Position numbers and translations under genes: made by a program. A DNA stretch of 64,000 nt from Nitzschia putrida (Eukaryota; Bacillariophyta; Bacillariophyceae; Bacillariales; Bacillariaceae). Location of the stretch: positions 124,001 to 188,000 of the forward strand of contig BLYE01000005.1 in the NCBI GenBank assembly GCA_016586335.1, read 5' to 3'. The notes under the pieces were generated by a model that made no database searches, had not been told where the DNA came from, and worked only from the letters and a program-made list of their open reading frames with translations. Of this stretch, positions 9,263 to 21,469 are shown piece after piece (positions within the stretch are counted from its first letter, which is position 1; each line of letters begins with the position of its first letter).

Positions 9263-11645
9263 TCGAAATGGAACGAGAGTGCCTTTTTGCTCCGTGATGC
9301 ACAAAGTTGTTTGCTGTTTCACTTGACCAAGCGCGCATTTCTTGGCTACTGTTTTGGCGCCACCCAAATATTATCTTCCTGCATGACCGGCAAAGGTCAT
9401 CTAGCTGTTGCGGCAGCAGCAACCTGTTTCATTCTGTTTCTTAATATGATTTAGTTGTTGTAGACCCAGTGAAATATTTCAATCCAGTCGTCAGATTTAT
9501 TCACAAGTAGCAAACGTCGTCACTCGTCACGGAAAAAAGGTTCTTGTCGTTGTTCCATATCCACATTCCAAAATTGCAAGTACACAACATGAGGTTGAGG
9601 ATGGAGTATCTTTACCCACACTTGTTGAAATGGACCTCTCATCATTCTATTCAAAAAGCAAAACAGGGAAGAGTCAGAAGCGTGGCCACAATCAACTCAT
9701 CAGTTGTTTCAAACCATCCGTGATCAACGGCTTTCGGATCTGGTGGGTCGAGAGTCAAGAGGGTCTAAAGCAAGAGGAAGTCTCGGGAAAGCTTACATGG
9801 GTTAGCTCAGTATTATTAGTAGTGGTGGCAAATTGGATCATACTCATACAACAATTTAAAACACTAGAAACTGCTTTTCCAAACCCTAACTTCAATGCGG
9901 AGCAGACACTAGAACCCGCGAGTCACCAGAGATTGGAATGTTCTTGTGTTTTCTCGTGATTGCATTGCAACAGATGATTCGCGCCAACTCCTCACCGAGA
10001 GATCGAGAGTGATGCCGTGCTTCCTAGTGCTGACATTGTCCACATCTATATCTTGGAGGTTGTATCCTCGGAGTAGAGAACGGGACCTCGTCTTCCCACG
10101 TCTAGCAGGAAGAACTGCCCTGGAAAGAGAAATACTACAACCGCAGCAGAATAAAGTTCCTTTTCTGGATGGCTAACACTGCTATATTAGAAATAGTAGC
10201 TGCACTGTGCACGGATCTGTAGTACTCCGAGTGGAGAGAGAATGGTGTTTATTGCTGACACATATGGCGTAACCAAAGTCACTACGCTCTCATGGGATCA
10301 AGAAACTAGGGCCAAGAACCGGTGTCTTGGGAAGACCTACAAACAATAGTTTCATAATAGTAACGGTGGCAAAATTCAATCCTGCGAAACATTATTGAAA
10401 CTAGAAGCACTAATATTGAAACCCCAACATTAGTACTATGGACTAGTTGTTGTCTGTGTGAAGACGGATCACGGATCAGTCAATACCACTAACGAGAACC
10501 AAGAACTCAGAATCTAGCGGAATCTCTAATACTGAAGTCTCGTGTCGAAAGTGCTGTGCACTTCTGGAATACCACTCCAGGTCCTGCGATCAAGGATTGT
10601 ATTGCCAGCTCGTTGCAGCAACTCGACAACTGGATCTTTGAGGTGTCTTTAACCGTGAACCCAACAGAACCTTTGCGACGACATACTGGGAAAATATATC
10701 TTTGAGCTGGTCTCTTGTTCGTGCATGTTAAAATCTCATCGATGATATCTTGTGATTCTTCTAAAAATTCTTGTGGGAGCACGGAGACTATACTGCAATT
10801 GCAAATGAACATGGTTCTTCCCTAGATCTAGATTAGGAATGGGACCTCGTTTTCCCAAAATCATGCGTGGACTGTGGGAAGTTCAGTTCTAGAGAACGAT
10901 CCAAGACGTTCCCTGACACGTTGTGCGTAATCAATGTCATTATCTTTCATCCGAAGCAGCAGCAGGATCCCAAACCCAAAGACAATTTGGACAAGGGTAA
11001 CAGATACGAGTTTCCTAATCATTTTAGTGGCAGGTAGATCTTGGGCTTTCTGGAATACAACATCACAACCACATCACAAAACCGATACTGATTTTCAAAC
11101 CCAAAGTTCAAGGTAATACGCTTTATTTAGACTCCAATTTAAGGACGGATCAGTCAGTATCGCAAACAAGAATCGGAAGAATCAAATAATCGAATCCTTT
11201 ATGTCGAAACGCTCGACTCTTAAGCTGGGTGAGACGTCCGACAGACGAATCTAGCAATATGTAATCCTACACGTGGAGAAAAATTCACGCCCAATTGAGT
11301 GGTGGACGATGGGGGGACCACCACCACGTCAGTGATCTCCCCGGCAAAACCTATGGCAAGATTCTGTCTGTAAATTGTGAACTTGTTGCAAGGATGGGTA
11401 CGGGAGAACACGTTCTTGTCTGTTCTCGACGTGCTATTCCTTGAGGGGATTTGGTAGAGGAAAACGTCAAAAGATACGCCCTTCCAGTACTCAATCCTAC
11501 GACAGCGACCGTAGGCCAGACCTTGTTAGTCCCACGTTTGTGCAACTCCTCCCCTCACAACTCTTCTTGCCATAAAATCCGAAAACACGACACGAGCATC
11601 ACAAATTGCAGCAGTAACGTAACTACTTTATATACCTCTGACAAG

Positions 11646-13202
11646 ATGACCACTTCCACAATGGAGACTTCCCGCAATTCTTCGAAGCGCTCTGCCAAGG
11701 GCAACAAAAAGGGGCAATCCGGAGAGTCTGCTCCAATTTTCTTGAGAAGTAAGTACTTGTCGTGTGTGTAACGGTTGAACACTTCTCATATTACTATGCG
11801 CCACAGAGTGCGTCAGAAGGACCTTGTGTCAATCGTTGATCTTGTTTGGTGGAATGCTTTTTCTCACTTTCTTGTTTGGTGTATTTCTTTGCTTACTCCA
11901 CAGAGACATACCACATGATCGATACATGTGACCCTTCCATTGCCTGCTGGACTGATGATGGTCTAGCATTTGTCGTAAAGGACCCTGAGACGTTTGCGTC
12001 TGAAATCATCGGTCAATTCTTCAAGCACAACAACTTCTCTTCCTTTGTTCGTCAACTGGTACGTGAACCTCTTGTGATTGGTGATTGGTTTGGGTATTGG
12101 GTTTGGTGTTGTCCGTTGTCGTCTTTGGATTTGATGATGTTCATCATGATGATATGTGCTCACATTTTCCCTCATTTATCTGTATATACAGAATTTCTAC
12201 GGATTCCGCAAAATCAAGTGGGACCCTTTGCGCATTCGCGATGCCGTCTCCAGTGAAGAGTCCAAGTACTGGAAGTTCCGACATGAAAAGTTTCAACGCG
12301 GACGACTTGATCTTTTGAACGAGATCCGAAAGAGCAACCACACCGAGGCCGCAGACAAGAAGGACGTCACTGCCCTCAAGACTGAAGTGCACCAACTCAA
12401 GACCCGCATGGCCAAGATGTCCAAGGACATGGCCAAGCTTGCCAAGCTTTTGGAGTCTACCGCAGTACCATCTTCGCTAGCTCCATTTAAATTGGAGGCA
12501 GAGATTGCCTGCAAGAGAAGACGTCTGGATGAACACCCCACTCCCAGTCAGGTAGGGTCGTTCAATATGATGGTTTCCTCTCTTCCAGAAGCCAATGTCA
12601 GCTCAGTGGTTGCCGCACCAGCTGGAATTCCTGAAGCGCCAGCGATTCCTCTTCCTTGCAGCAGACTGCCCCGGGCTACCTCTGTCTCTACTGTTGACGA
12701 GGAAATCCTGAACTCTCTGTTCAATCTCGATGAGACTGCTGACGAAGTGGCTGCTGACTTGGACAGTGTTTTGCCACTGGATGACATGAATGAGGAGATT
12801 CCTGACGTGCCTACGTCTCTTCCAGAACCCACTCCACTAAATCCTACCACAACTGCCATTAGCGAGAACCAAGTAGACCCCAAACTTGCTCAAAAGATGC
12901 AAAATGCTCTTGGGAAGCTCCCCAGGAACATGCAAGAGTTGTTTGTAGATCGGTTATTGGCCATGACTACGCAACCCGAAGCTTTTGCCAATCAAGTGGA
13001 GGCTGTGAGTCAATTGGCTCGCTCGGCTGTCAACCAAGCATCGCACCAGTCAACGGGGGGTGACAACAAGTCAGACTTGGCCACAGCCATCTTGGGTGCT
13101 TATCTGTCACGATACGAAAATGGTGTTCCTACCACTCCCATGGTTGTGACCAGCGAAGGACGGTCGGACGTTTCTGCTGTGACCCAAGTTTCCGAGTTGT
13201 AA
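11646..13202 (+). CDS. heat shock transcription factor, copy B (422 aa)
   Basis: Exons 11646-11748, 11904-12058 and 12192-13202; introns 155 and 133 bp. Same architecture as copy A: DNA-binding domain at residues 30-125, HR-A/B coiled coil, CKRRR patch, acidic tail. Exons 1 and 2 and intron 1 look identical to copy A. Exon 3 has its own changes, for example KLEAEIACKRRR for ELEAEPACKRRR and PTPSQVG for PTPNHIG. In the middle of exon 3 it matches copy C (EEILNSLFNLDETAD) rather than A. The frame is fully open and splice sites are intact, so it is probably functional. Confidence 0.94.
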
Positions 13203-13822
13203 ATACATGCATTCCACCGGTGAAATCTCAGTGATTGCTGAATGACCCACCAACTCCAACTTTCCATCATTTATCATCATCATCATTACCATCATTTACT
13301 TCCAGAAATGTCATATCAATTTTGCGTGGGGTCCATGAATGACAATCAAGAAGCGGGGACGATACTTCTACTACTATTAGTGTCTGATTTCATCATTCAT
13401 TGGTATGCATTTGTTCTTCTACTCTTTCTATTCTTCCTTCCAACAAATGACAAGGAAAAGAACATGAACATGCTTCTTTCCTTGGGTGTTTCTACTTACA
13501 TATTTCAATGGGGCGGTGTCAACAACCGACGTCAGTATCTACATAATTTCAACTTTTAGAGTCCATATTTCTATGTCCATGTTTCTTCTATTATTAGCAG
13601 TAGCAATGCTATCTCTGCCGGGTTGTTATATTTACCTTGTGAAGTCATGGTATACTATTGATATTGATTCGAAAAGGCTGTCCAAGTGGTTTAGGCTAAG
13701 AAATGGTGTTCTTGTTTGTGGAACTTTCATGATGATGATGCCATGGTGATGATTCTCCATGATGAAAGACGACGTGATTTGGAAGGTTCTTATCGTCACC
13801 AATGTTTTCCTGTTCCTCACCA

Positions 13823-16800
13823 TTTGCTGTTTTTCTTGGTCACTGTCTGGGCCCCCGTTACAGAGACAACGTCACAACACCCAAATATCATGATCCTGCT
13901 TGATTGGCAAAGCTCATGCAGCTGAGGCACCAACAACAATAATATGTTTTCTTAATATAGTATAATTTGGATGTTCTAGACCAAGGGATATATTCCATAT
14001 TCCAATCGAGGCAGAGTTATTCACAAGAGTCAAATGCTGTCATACAGAAAGCGTTCCTGTCGTTGTTCCAAATCTTCGAAATCTATTTTCGAAATCAACC
14101 ACATTCAGGTGCAAGTACACATGAGGTTGATGAGGGTGGTGAATCTCTTGTGTCTTTACCCACAGTTGTTGAATTGGACCTCTTATCATTCTATTGAAAA
14201 AGGAAAGCATGGAAAGGTCCGAAAGCGTGGCCACAATCAACTCATCAATCGTTTCAAACCATCCGCGATCAAAGGCTTTCAGATCTCGTGGGTCAATAGT
14301 CTAAAGCAAGAGGAAATCTCAGGAAAGCCTATACGGGTTAGCTCGGTATTATTAGTAGTGGCAAAATGGATAACACTCATTCTGTACAACACTAGAAACA
14401 CCTTTCCAAACCCTAACTTCAATGCGAAGCAGTCACTAATAGAACACGCGAGTCACCAGAGCTTGGAATGTTCTTTTGTTTTCTCGTGATTGCAACAGAT
14501 TTTTGGCGCCAACGTCGCTCGATAAGTGAGACCATTGTCCTCACCAAGAGTTCCAGAGCGATGCCGTGCTTCCTAGTGCTGACATCGTTCAAATCTATAT
14601 CTTGGAGGTGGTGGATCGTTCTAGTGGACGTTATCCTCGGAGTAGAGAATGGGACCTCGTCTTCCCATGCCTAGCAGGAAGAACTGCCCTGGACAGAGAA
14701 ATAGCCACAGAAGAATAAAGTTCATTTTCTGGATCTTTAACTCTACCATAATATTAGTAATACTAGGCACTTCACTGTGGATGGATCTGTACTCCGAGTG
14801 GTGACACACCTCGCGTAACCAAAGTCTTGGGTCATGGGCTCAAGAAGAAACTAGGGCCAAGAACCGATGTCTTGGGAAGACCTACAAACAATAGTTTCAT
14901 ATTAGTAGTGGTGGCAAAATTTAATCCTGCGAAACATTATTGAAACTAGAAGCACTAATATTGAAACCCCAACATTAGTACTATGGACTAGTTGTTGTCT
15001 GTGTGAAGACGGATCAGTCAATACCACAAACGAGAACCAAGAACTCAGAATCTAACGGAATCTCTAATACTGAAGTCTCGTGTCGAAAGTGCTGTGCATT
15101 CTGGAATACCGCTTCACTTCTTGCGATCAAGGATTGTATTGCCAGCTCGTTGCAGCAACTCGACAACTGGATCTTTGAGGTGTCTTTAACCGTGAACCCA
15201 ACAGAACCTTTGCGACGATATACTGAGACAATATATCTTTGAGCTGGTCTCTTGTTCGTGCATGTTAAATTCTCATCGATGATATCTTGTGATTCTTCTA
15301 AAAGTTCTTGTGGGAGCACGGAGACTATAATGCAATTGCAAATGAACATGGTTCTTTCCTAGATCTAGATTAGGAATGGGACCTCGTTTTCCCAAAATCA
15401 TGCGTGGACTGTGGGAAGTTTAGATCCAGAGAACGATCCAAGACGTTCCCTGACACGTTGTGCGTAACCAATGTCATTATCTTTCATCGGATGCAGCAGC
15501 ACGTTCCCAAACCCAAAGACAATTTAGACAAGGGTAACAGATACGAGTTTCCTAATCATTTTAGTGGCAGGTAGATCTTGGGCTTTCTGGAATCCAACAT
15601 CACAACCACATCACAAAATCGATACTGATTTCAAACCCAAAGTTCAAGGTAATACGCTTTATTTAGACTCCAAGTTAAGGAGGGATCAGTCAGTATCGCA
15701 AACAAGAATCGGAAGAATCAAATAATCGAATCCTTTATGTCGAAGCGCTCGACTCTTAAGCTGGGTGAGACGTCCGACAGACGAATCTGACATAAGGACA
15801 GAGCCACGCTTCTGTAAGTAATCCTACACGTGGAGTCAAATTCACGCCCAATTGAGTGGTGGACGATGGGGGGACCACCACCACGTCAGTGTTCTCCCGG
15901 GCAAAACCTATGGCAAGATTCTCTCTGTAAATTGTGAACTTGTTGCAAGGATGGGTACGGGAGAACACGTTCTTGTCTGTTCTCGACGTGCTATTCCTTG
16001 AGGGGATTTGGTAGAGGAAAACGTCAAAAGATACGCCCTTCCAGTACTCAATCCTACGACAGCGACCGTAGGCCAGACCTTGTTAGTCCCACGTTTGTGC
16101 AACTCCTCCCCTCACAACTCTTCTTGCCATAAAATCCGAAAACACGACACGAGCATCACAAATTGCAGCAGTAACGTAACTACTTTATATACCTCTGACA
16201 AGATGACCACTTCCACAATGGAGACTTCCCGCAATACTTCTAAGCGCTCTGCCAAGGGCAACAAGAAGGGGCAATCTGGAGAGTCTGCTCCAATTTTCTT
16301 GAGAAGTAAGTACTTGTCGTGTTTGCAACGGTTGAATACTTCTCATATTACTATGCGCCACACAGTGCGTCAGAAGGACCTTGTGTCAATCGTTGATCTT
16401 GTTTGTTGGAATGCTTTTTCTCACTTTCTTGTTTGATGTATTTCTTTGCTTGCTCCACAGAGACATACCACATGATCGATACATGTGACCCTTCCATTGC
16501 CTGCTGGACTGACGATGGTCAAGCATTTGTCGTAAAGGACCCTGAGACCTTCGCGTCTGAGATTATCGGGCAATTCTTTAAGCACAACAACTTCTCTTCC
16601 TTTGTTCGTCAACTGGTACGTTAATCTCTTGTGATTGGTTCGGGTATTGGGTCTGGTATTGTCCGTTGTCGTCTTTGGATTTGATGATGTTCATCCTGAT
16701 GATGTGTGCTCATATTTTCCCTCATTTATCTGTACATATAGAATTTCTACGGATTCCGCAAAATCAAGTGGGACCCTTTGCGCATTCGCGATGCCGTCTC

Positions 16801-18720
16801 CAGTGAAGAGTCCAAGTACTGGAAGTTCCGACATGAAAAGTTCCAACGCGGACGACTTGATCTTTTGAACGAGATCCGAAAGAGCAACCACACCGAGGCC
16901 GCAGACAAGAAGGACGTCACCGCCCTCAAGACTGAAGTGCACCAACTCAAGACCCGCATGGCCAAGATGTCCAAGGACATGGCCAAGCTTGCCAAGCTTT
17001 TGGAGTCTACCGCAGTACCATCTTCGCTAGCTCCATTTGAATTGGAGGCAGAGCCTGCCTGCAAGAGAAGACGTCTGGATGAACAAGCCACTCCCAATCA
17101 CATAGGGTCGTTCAATATGATGGTTTCCTCTCTTCCAGAAGCCAATGTCAGCTCAGTGGTTGCCGCACCAGCTGGAATTCCTGAAGCGCCAGCGATTCCT
17201 CTTCCTTGCAACAGACTGCCCCGGGCTACCTCTGTCTCTACCGTTGACGAGGAAATCCTGAACTCTCTGTTCAATCTCGATGAGACGGCTGACGACGTGG
17301 CTGCTGACTTGGAAAGTGTTTTGCCACTGGATGACATGAATGAGGAGATTCCTGACGTACACATGTCTCTTCCAGAACCCACTCCACTAAATCCTACCAC
17401 AACTGCCATTATCGAGAACCAAGTAGATCCCAAGCTTGCTCAAAAGATGCAAAATGCTCTTGGGAAGCTCCCCAGGAACATGCAGGAGTTGTTTGTAGAT
17501 CGGTTGTTGGCCATGACTACGCAACCCGAAGCTTTTGCCAATCAAGTGGAGGCTGTGAGTGAATTGGCTCGCTCGGCTGTTGACCAAGCATCGCATCAGT
17601 CAACGGGGGGTGAGAACAAGTCCGACTTGGCCACTGCCATCTTGGGTGCTTATCTATCACAATACGAGAATGGTGTTCCTACCACTCCCATGGTTGTGAC
17701 CAGTGAGGGACGTTCGGACGTTTCTGCTGTGACCCAAGTTTCCGAGTTGTAAATATATGCATTCCACTGGTGAAATCTCAATGATTCCAGCATGACCCAA
17801 CAACTCCAACGTTCCATCATTTATCATCATCATCATTACCATCATTTACTTCCAGAAATGTCATATCAATTTTGCGTGGGGTCCATGACAGACAATCAAA
17901 AAGCGGGGACGATACTTCTACTACGATTAGTGTCAAAATTCATCATTGTTCATTGGACTCCTATTGGTATGCATTTCTTCTACTCTTTCTATTCTTCCTT
18001 TTAACCAATGACAAGGGAAAGAAAGTCCTTCTTTCCTTGGGTGTTTCTACTTACATATTTCAATGGGGCGGTGTCAACAACCGACGTCAGTATCTACATA
18101 ATTTCAACTTTTAGAGTTCATACAATCTATTTCCATTCTTATACTATTATTATTTGGAATAGAAAAGCTACCACACTGCTGGATGTTTAAATATATCTTG
18201 TGAATTCAAAATATTCTAGTGATTCCGAAAGGATGGGTAGACAAGTGGTTTTGACTAAGAAATAGTGTTGTTGTTTGTGGAATTCTCTCCTGGTGATGAC
18301 GCTACAGAATAGTGGCAACGATGAGAGGATGACAGGATGATTCTGAATGATGATGGACGACGTCGTGGGAGGGTTCTCATCATCCTTTTTCATCCATTCG
18401 CGTTTGGAATCCCTGCTTCCATCATCATTGGTAGGAAGGGTCATATGTACAATAGTTTCTAGTATATATTATAGAGTAGGTATGTGGAAGAAGGTCACGT
18501 CAGCGTCACCGGCGTGCATGCAGCGAGGAGGGCGAAGGATAGGCGCACGTGCCCTTTCTTGTATTTTTGCATTTGGGTGGCTGCATCATCCTCGTCCTCC
18601 TCCCTCCTGCTGCTAGTAGTAAAACGTTCGGTCAACCACAACAACAACAACAACAACAACAGCTACTGCCGGTACTTTTGCCAAGAGGTTGACTTGTTGT
18701 AGCTAGTGCGAGGTTGTTAC
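13823..18720 (+). repeat. tandem HSF unit C (about 4.9 kb)
   Basis: Third copy. It begins at a point equivalent to about 4148 of unit A (no BtuF remnant), then non-coding sequence to 16202, HSF C, and a trailer running into the real bHLH promoter. Being adjacent to the intact bHLH gene, its right flank is the likely original context of the unit. Confidence 0.8.
16203..17752 (+). CDS. heat shock transcription factor, copy C (422 aa)
   Basis: Exons 16203-16305, 16461-16615 and 16742-17752; introns 155 and 126 bp (the second acceptor is TATAG rather than TACAG). Domain order and protein length match copies A and B. It differs in exon 1 (SRNTSKR for SRNSSKR), in wobble positions of exon 2, and in the linker after the basic patch (DEQATPNH for DEHPTPNH). 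It is the most diverged copy at its 5' end, and both HSF helices and the wing region are intact. Redundant or condition-specific use of the three copies cannot be told from sequence. Confidence 0.94.
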
Positions 18721-18843
18721 TACTGAGACTTCCACTCTAGTAGAGACTAGAGACTGTTTGTTCCAAGGAACGCCACTAATAGACCCTCCGATAAGTACAT
18801 CAAGTACATCAACTGAGGTACTGTACGAGTAACCATTCCAAGC
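17753..18843. promoter_or_regulatory. region between HSF C and the bHLH gene; bHLH promoter
   Basis: The trailer of HSF unit C to about 18360, then the bHLH upstream region. It holds GGTCACGTCA (CACGT/ACGTCA core) near 18492, CACGT near 18547 and an ACA microsatellite at 18636-18660. The block 18490-18720 is the one duplicated at 8840-9048. Confidence 0.5.
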
Positions 18844-20342
18844 ATGTCCAACCACAATAACAACCATAGCAACCCCACTAGTCCTGCCAACTTTGGCCTG
18901 GGTGGAACCTTTTCTGCTGATGACATTTCCGAGTTGTTGGGTGCCATGGCCGCAGAACATCATCATCACCATGACGGCGATGGCAATGGTGACAACAACG
19001 ATGGAGATCATGTTGGCTCTTCTAGCAATAACAGTATCGGTAACAACATCAACAACATGGGCACTGGCACTGGCACTGGCATTGATGAAGACTCCAAAGC
19101 ACTTGCTCGCTCCGAACGCAAACGCAGTCGCGAGAAGCAACGACGTTCCGATGTCAACAAACAATTTGGAGACTTGACCACACTCCTTCGCCAAATTGAA
19201 GCCGAAGAGGCAGAAGAGGACAACTCCGTGGCTCGTTTGGCCTTTAGTCCTTCCAATCGAGTCGATTTGATTGCTCGAACCATTACGCATCTAGAAAGAC
19301 TGCGAGATATCAACAAGAGAAGAAAACGAGAGATTCAATCTTTGCATCAGCAACTTGAACTCGCCAAAAAGGCTGGAGAGGATACGGCGGCCAAGCTCAA
19401 GGAGGTCATGTTCAATCAGCCTTCCCAAAGCAAGCAGGTATGTAGACTGTAGCTCTTGTTGTTCATGTTGTTCTTGTTGTTGTTGTTGTTGTTGTTCATG
19501 TTGACTCATTATTCTAACACTCGGCTCGCCATGTCGTTTGTCTCTCACACCAGGTCATGATGATGGTCCCCATGATGGTCTCGGCCGATGGAACCGCTAG
19601 CTTTGCCGGACAAGGCGTGGCTGCCCCAGGAGGTGCCAGTTATGGTATGATGAACCATCAGTTTGTCATGCCACAGCCCTACATGCAAGGGCCCATGCCT
19701 GCCATGGCTCCTGTCAATCATGGTGCTCAACAACAACAGCAGCAACAACATGGACAGCAACATGGTCAGCAACAACAACAAGCCATGACCTTTCCGTACA
19801 TGACAGTTCCCCATGGAGTCATGCCAGTGGCAGCAGCTCCAGGTATGAATCCATCGGTAGCCTCTGGACCGGCTCCTACGGCTGGCCATGTACAGCAGCA
19901 TCAACAACAACAGCAACAGCAGCAACAGCAGCCACAACAACACCAACCTATGCAACATGTCATGCATTCCTATGCTGGTCCACCTCCGGCGACTCCTATT
20001 CTCCCTGCTCCCGCTGGTATGCAACATCCACAACAACTACAGCAGCAGCAGCACCAACAACAACATCATCAACAACAACCACAGCAGCAATCCTCCCCTC
20101 CCATGTCCTTCTTGTTGCCACAATCAGCGGCAACCTTTATGGCTCCTACACCGGCACCTTCTACCAACAACACTGGTGGCAGTCCAGTCCTTGGTGGCCT
20201 GGGTGGTTCAGGTCGCTCTTCGTCGAGCTCGTCCCACAATGGCAGTGCCGGTGGTGGCAGCGGTGGTGGTGGCGAGTCCAAGGTTGGATCGCCTCAACAA
20301 CAAGGTTCTCAAGGGGGAAGCAATTTGGCGCATTGTGCATAA
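18844..20342 (+). CDS. bHLH-domain transcription factor with Gln-rich tail (460 aa)
   Basis: Exons 18844-19437 and 19554-20342; a 116-bp intron (CAG|GTATGT ... ACCAG|GTC) containing a TTG microsatellite. The N-terminal ~80 residues are His/Asp/Asn-rich and low in complexity. The basic region (RSERKRSREKQRRSDVNKQF) is at residues ~90-110; helix 1 ends DLTTLLRQIEAE, a loop of about 20 residues follows, and helix 2 is NRVDLIARTITHLERLRDI, running into a short coiled coil. Exon 2 encodes a Met/Gln/Pro-rich tail with several polyglutamine runs and a Gly/Ser-rich stretch, typical of a disordered activation region. It is a nuclear DNA-binding dimer by family, with target unknown; E-box-type binding is expected. 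Its promoter, but not its coding region, was included in the HSF duplication. Confidence 0.88.
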
Positions 20343-20691
20343 AAAGAATAGGTACTGCTGCTGCTACTGTCTTGTTAAAAGAAAACTGGGAATATTATTT
20401 GAGTCTGTCTACACTACTACTTTGTTTCTACAACTTTCAAGGCAATGACAATAACCAATGCATCATGAAGAGGCTTGACTACTCTGGGGTAAAAAGAGTC
20501 ATTGGTAGCACTACAAATACAGTAGTTAGTACAATTTATTGACTACGAAAAGGAGAGAATTCCTGATTGTTCTAGTTGTAGAAATCAAACTACCTACTAG
20601 ACTAGGTACGATACTCAACAAGAAGTAGTTTGTCCGCCAATCTTTTGATTTCCCCGACTCCAATATCTTGTTCCGACACACCACAACCAAA
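20343..20691. other. intergenic region between bHLH and nucleoredoxin-like genes
   Basis: AT-rich spacer between same-strand genes. No RNA gene or repeat seen. Confidence 0.5.
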
Positions 20692-21383
20692 ATGGCTTTG
20701 CGAACCACGTTGGGACGTTGGCATTCATCACTGTCATCACTACAAACATCCACCAGTGCATTTACTACTTCTCATTTTAGTACCAGAAACATGGCCTTTT
20801 TGACTTCTCTCGAAACCAAGAGTGGAGAATCAGTGGATGAGTCAAGCTTGGCTGGAAAGCTAGTCATTCTGTACTTTGCCTCCAGTTGGTGTACGTGTCT
20901 TTTGAAGAATGTCTGTTCACAGCTTACTCGTACATGGCACATTGCTTTCCTCACAAACACATGCCGTTTCTTTCTTTTACAACAGGCCCGGCTTGCTTGA
21001 CGTTCACTCCCTTGTTGACTAATCTCTATCAAAGTGTCCACAAGGAAGGAAAATTGGATTTGCAGATTGTCCATGTATCCAGCGATACCGACGAGGCGTC
21101 TTGTCATGATATCATGGACAAAACTCATGGAGACTGGTTGAGAGTTCCATACCAAAGTGATCTTCGTTATGCACTCAAGGAGAAATATGGTGTCTTTGCT
21201 GCCAAAGAAAAGGGAGATTTTTCCGTTCCTCGCCGGAGTGGTATCCCAACCTTGCTTGTAGTATCGTCAGAAGGAAAAGAAATGGCCATTTTGGATTGCG
21301 ATGATGCCAAGGTCATTGAAGATGTCAAAACACAAGGTACCTCCTTTTTGGACCCCTGGAAGTCCTTTCTCTGGTCTGCATAG
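20692..21383 (+). CDS. nucleoredoxin/tryparedoxin-like thioredoxin-fold protein (198 aa)
   Basis: Exons 20692-20890 and 20986-21383. The 95-bp intron splits the first active-site Cys codon (TGG T|GC), and splicing gives SSWCPACLTFTP, a W-C-P-A-C redox site. The thioredoxin fold continues with LQIVHVSSDTDEASC, the DWLRVPY strand and the cis-Pro segment RRSGIPTLLVV. These spacings fit nucleoredoxin/tryparedoxin rather than classical thioredoxin. The first ~33 residues (MALRTTLGRWHSSL, Ser/Thr/Arg-rich, no acids) look like a mitochondrial or plastid presequence; an internal Met at 20791 could give a shorter cytosolic form. It probably reduces disulfides using an unknown electron donor. The start at 20692 has AAAATGGC context; the upstream frame lacks ATG. 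Confidence 0.85.
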
Positions 21384-21469
21384 ACAGTACAGTCCTTGCA
21401 CCCACGTTTTGAATTCGATGGATGGAACCGTGAATAGGTACAAAACTCCTAGCATGATGGATAGATGGT

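Larger units (their letters stand above)
9049..13822 (+). repeat. tandem HSF unit B (about 4.8 kb)
   Basis: Second copy of the unit. It holds the broken BtuF fragment, the non-coding stretch (9263-11645), HSF B and a trailer (13203-13822) that loses similarity to A before the bHLH-promoter part. The B/C border is placed where sequence resembling 4148-4200 of unit A (CTGGGCCCCCGTT, AAATATCAT, TTGGCAAAGCTCATGCAGCTG) begins again. No intact gene other than the HSF was seen. Confidence 0.8.

Noticed and set aside
14034..14489. 151-codon frame in HSF unit C, with counterparts in A and B
   Set aside because: It is not kept in frame between copies (counterparts at 4315-4816 and 9630-9959 are broken or shifted), so it is not under coding constraint.
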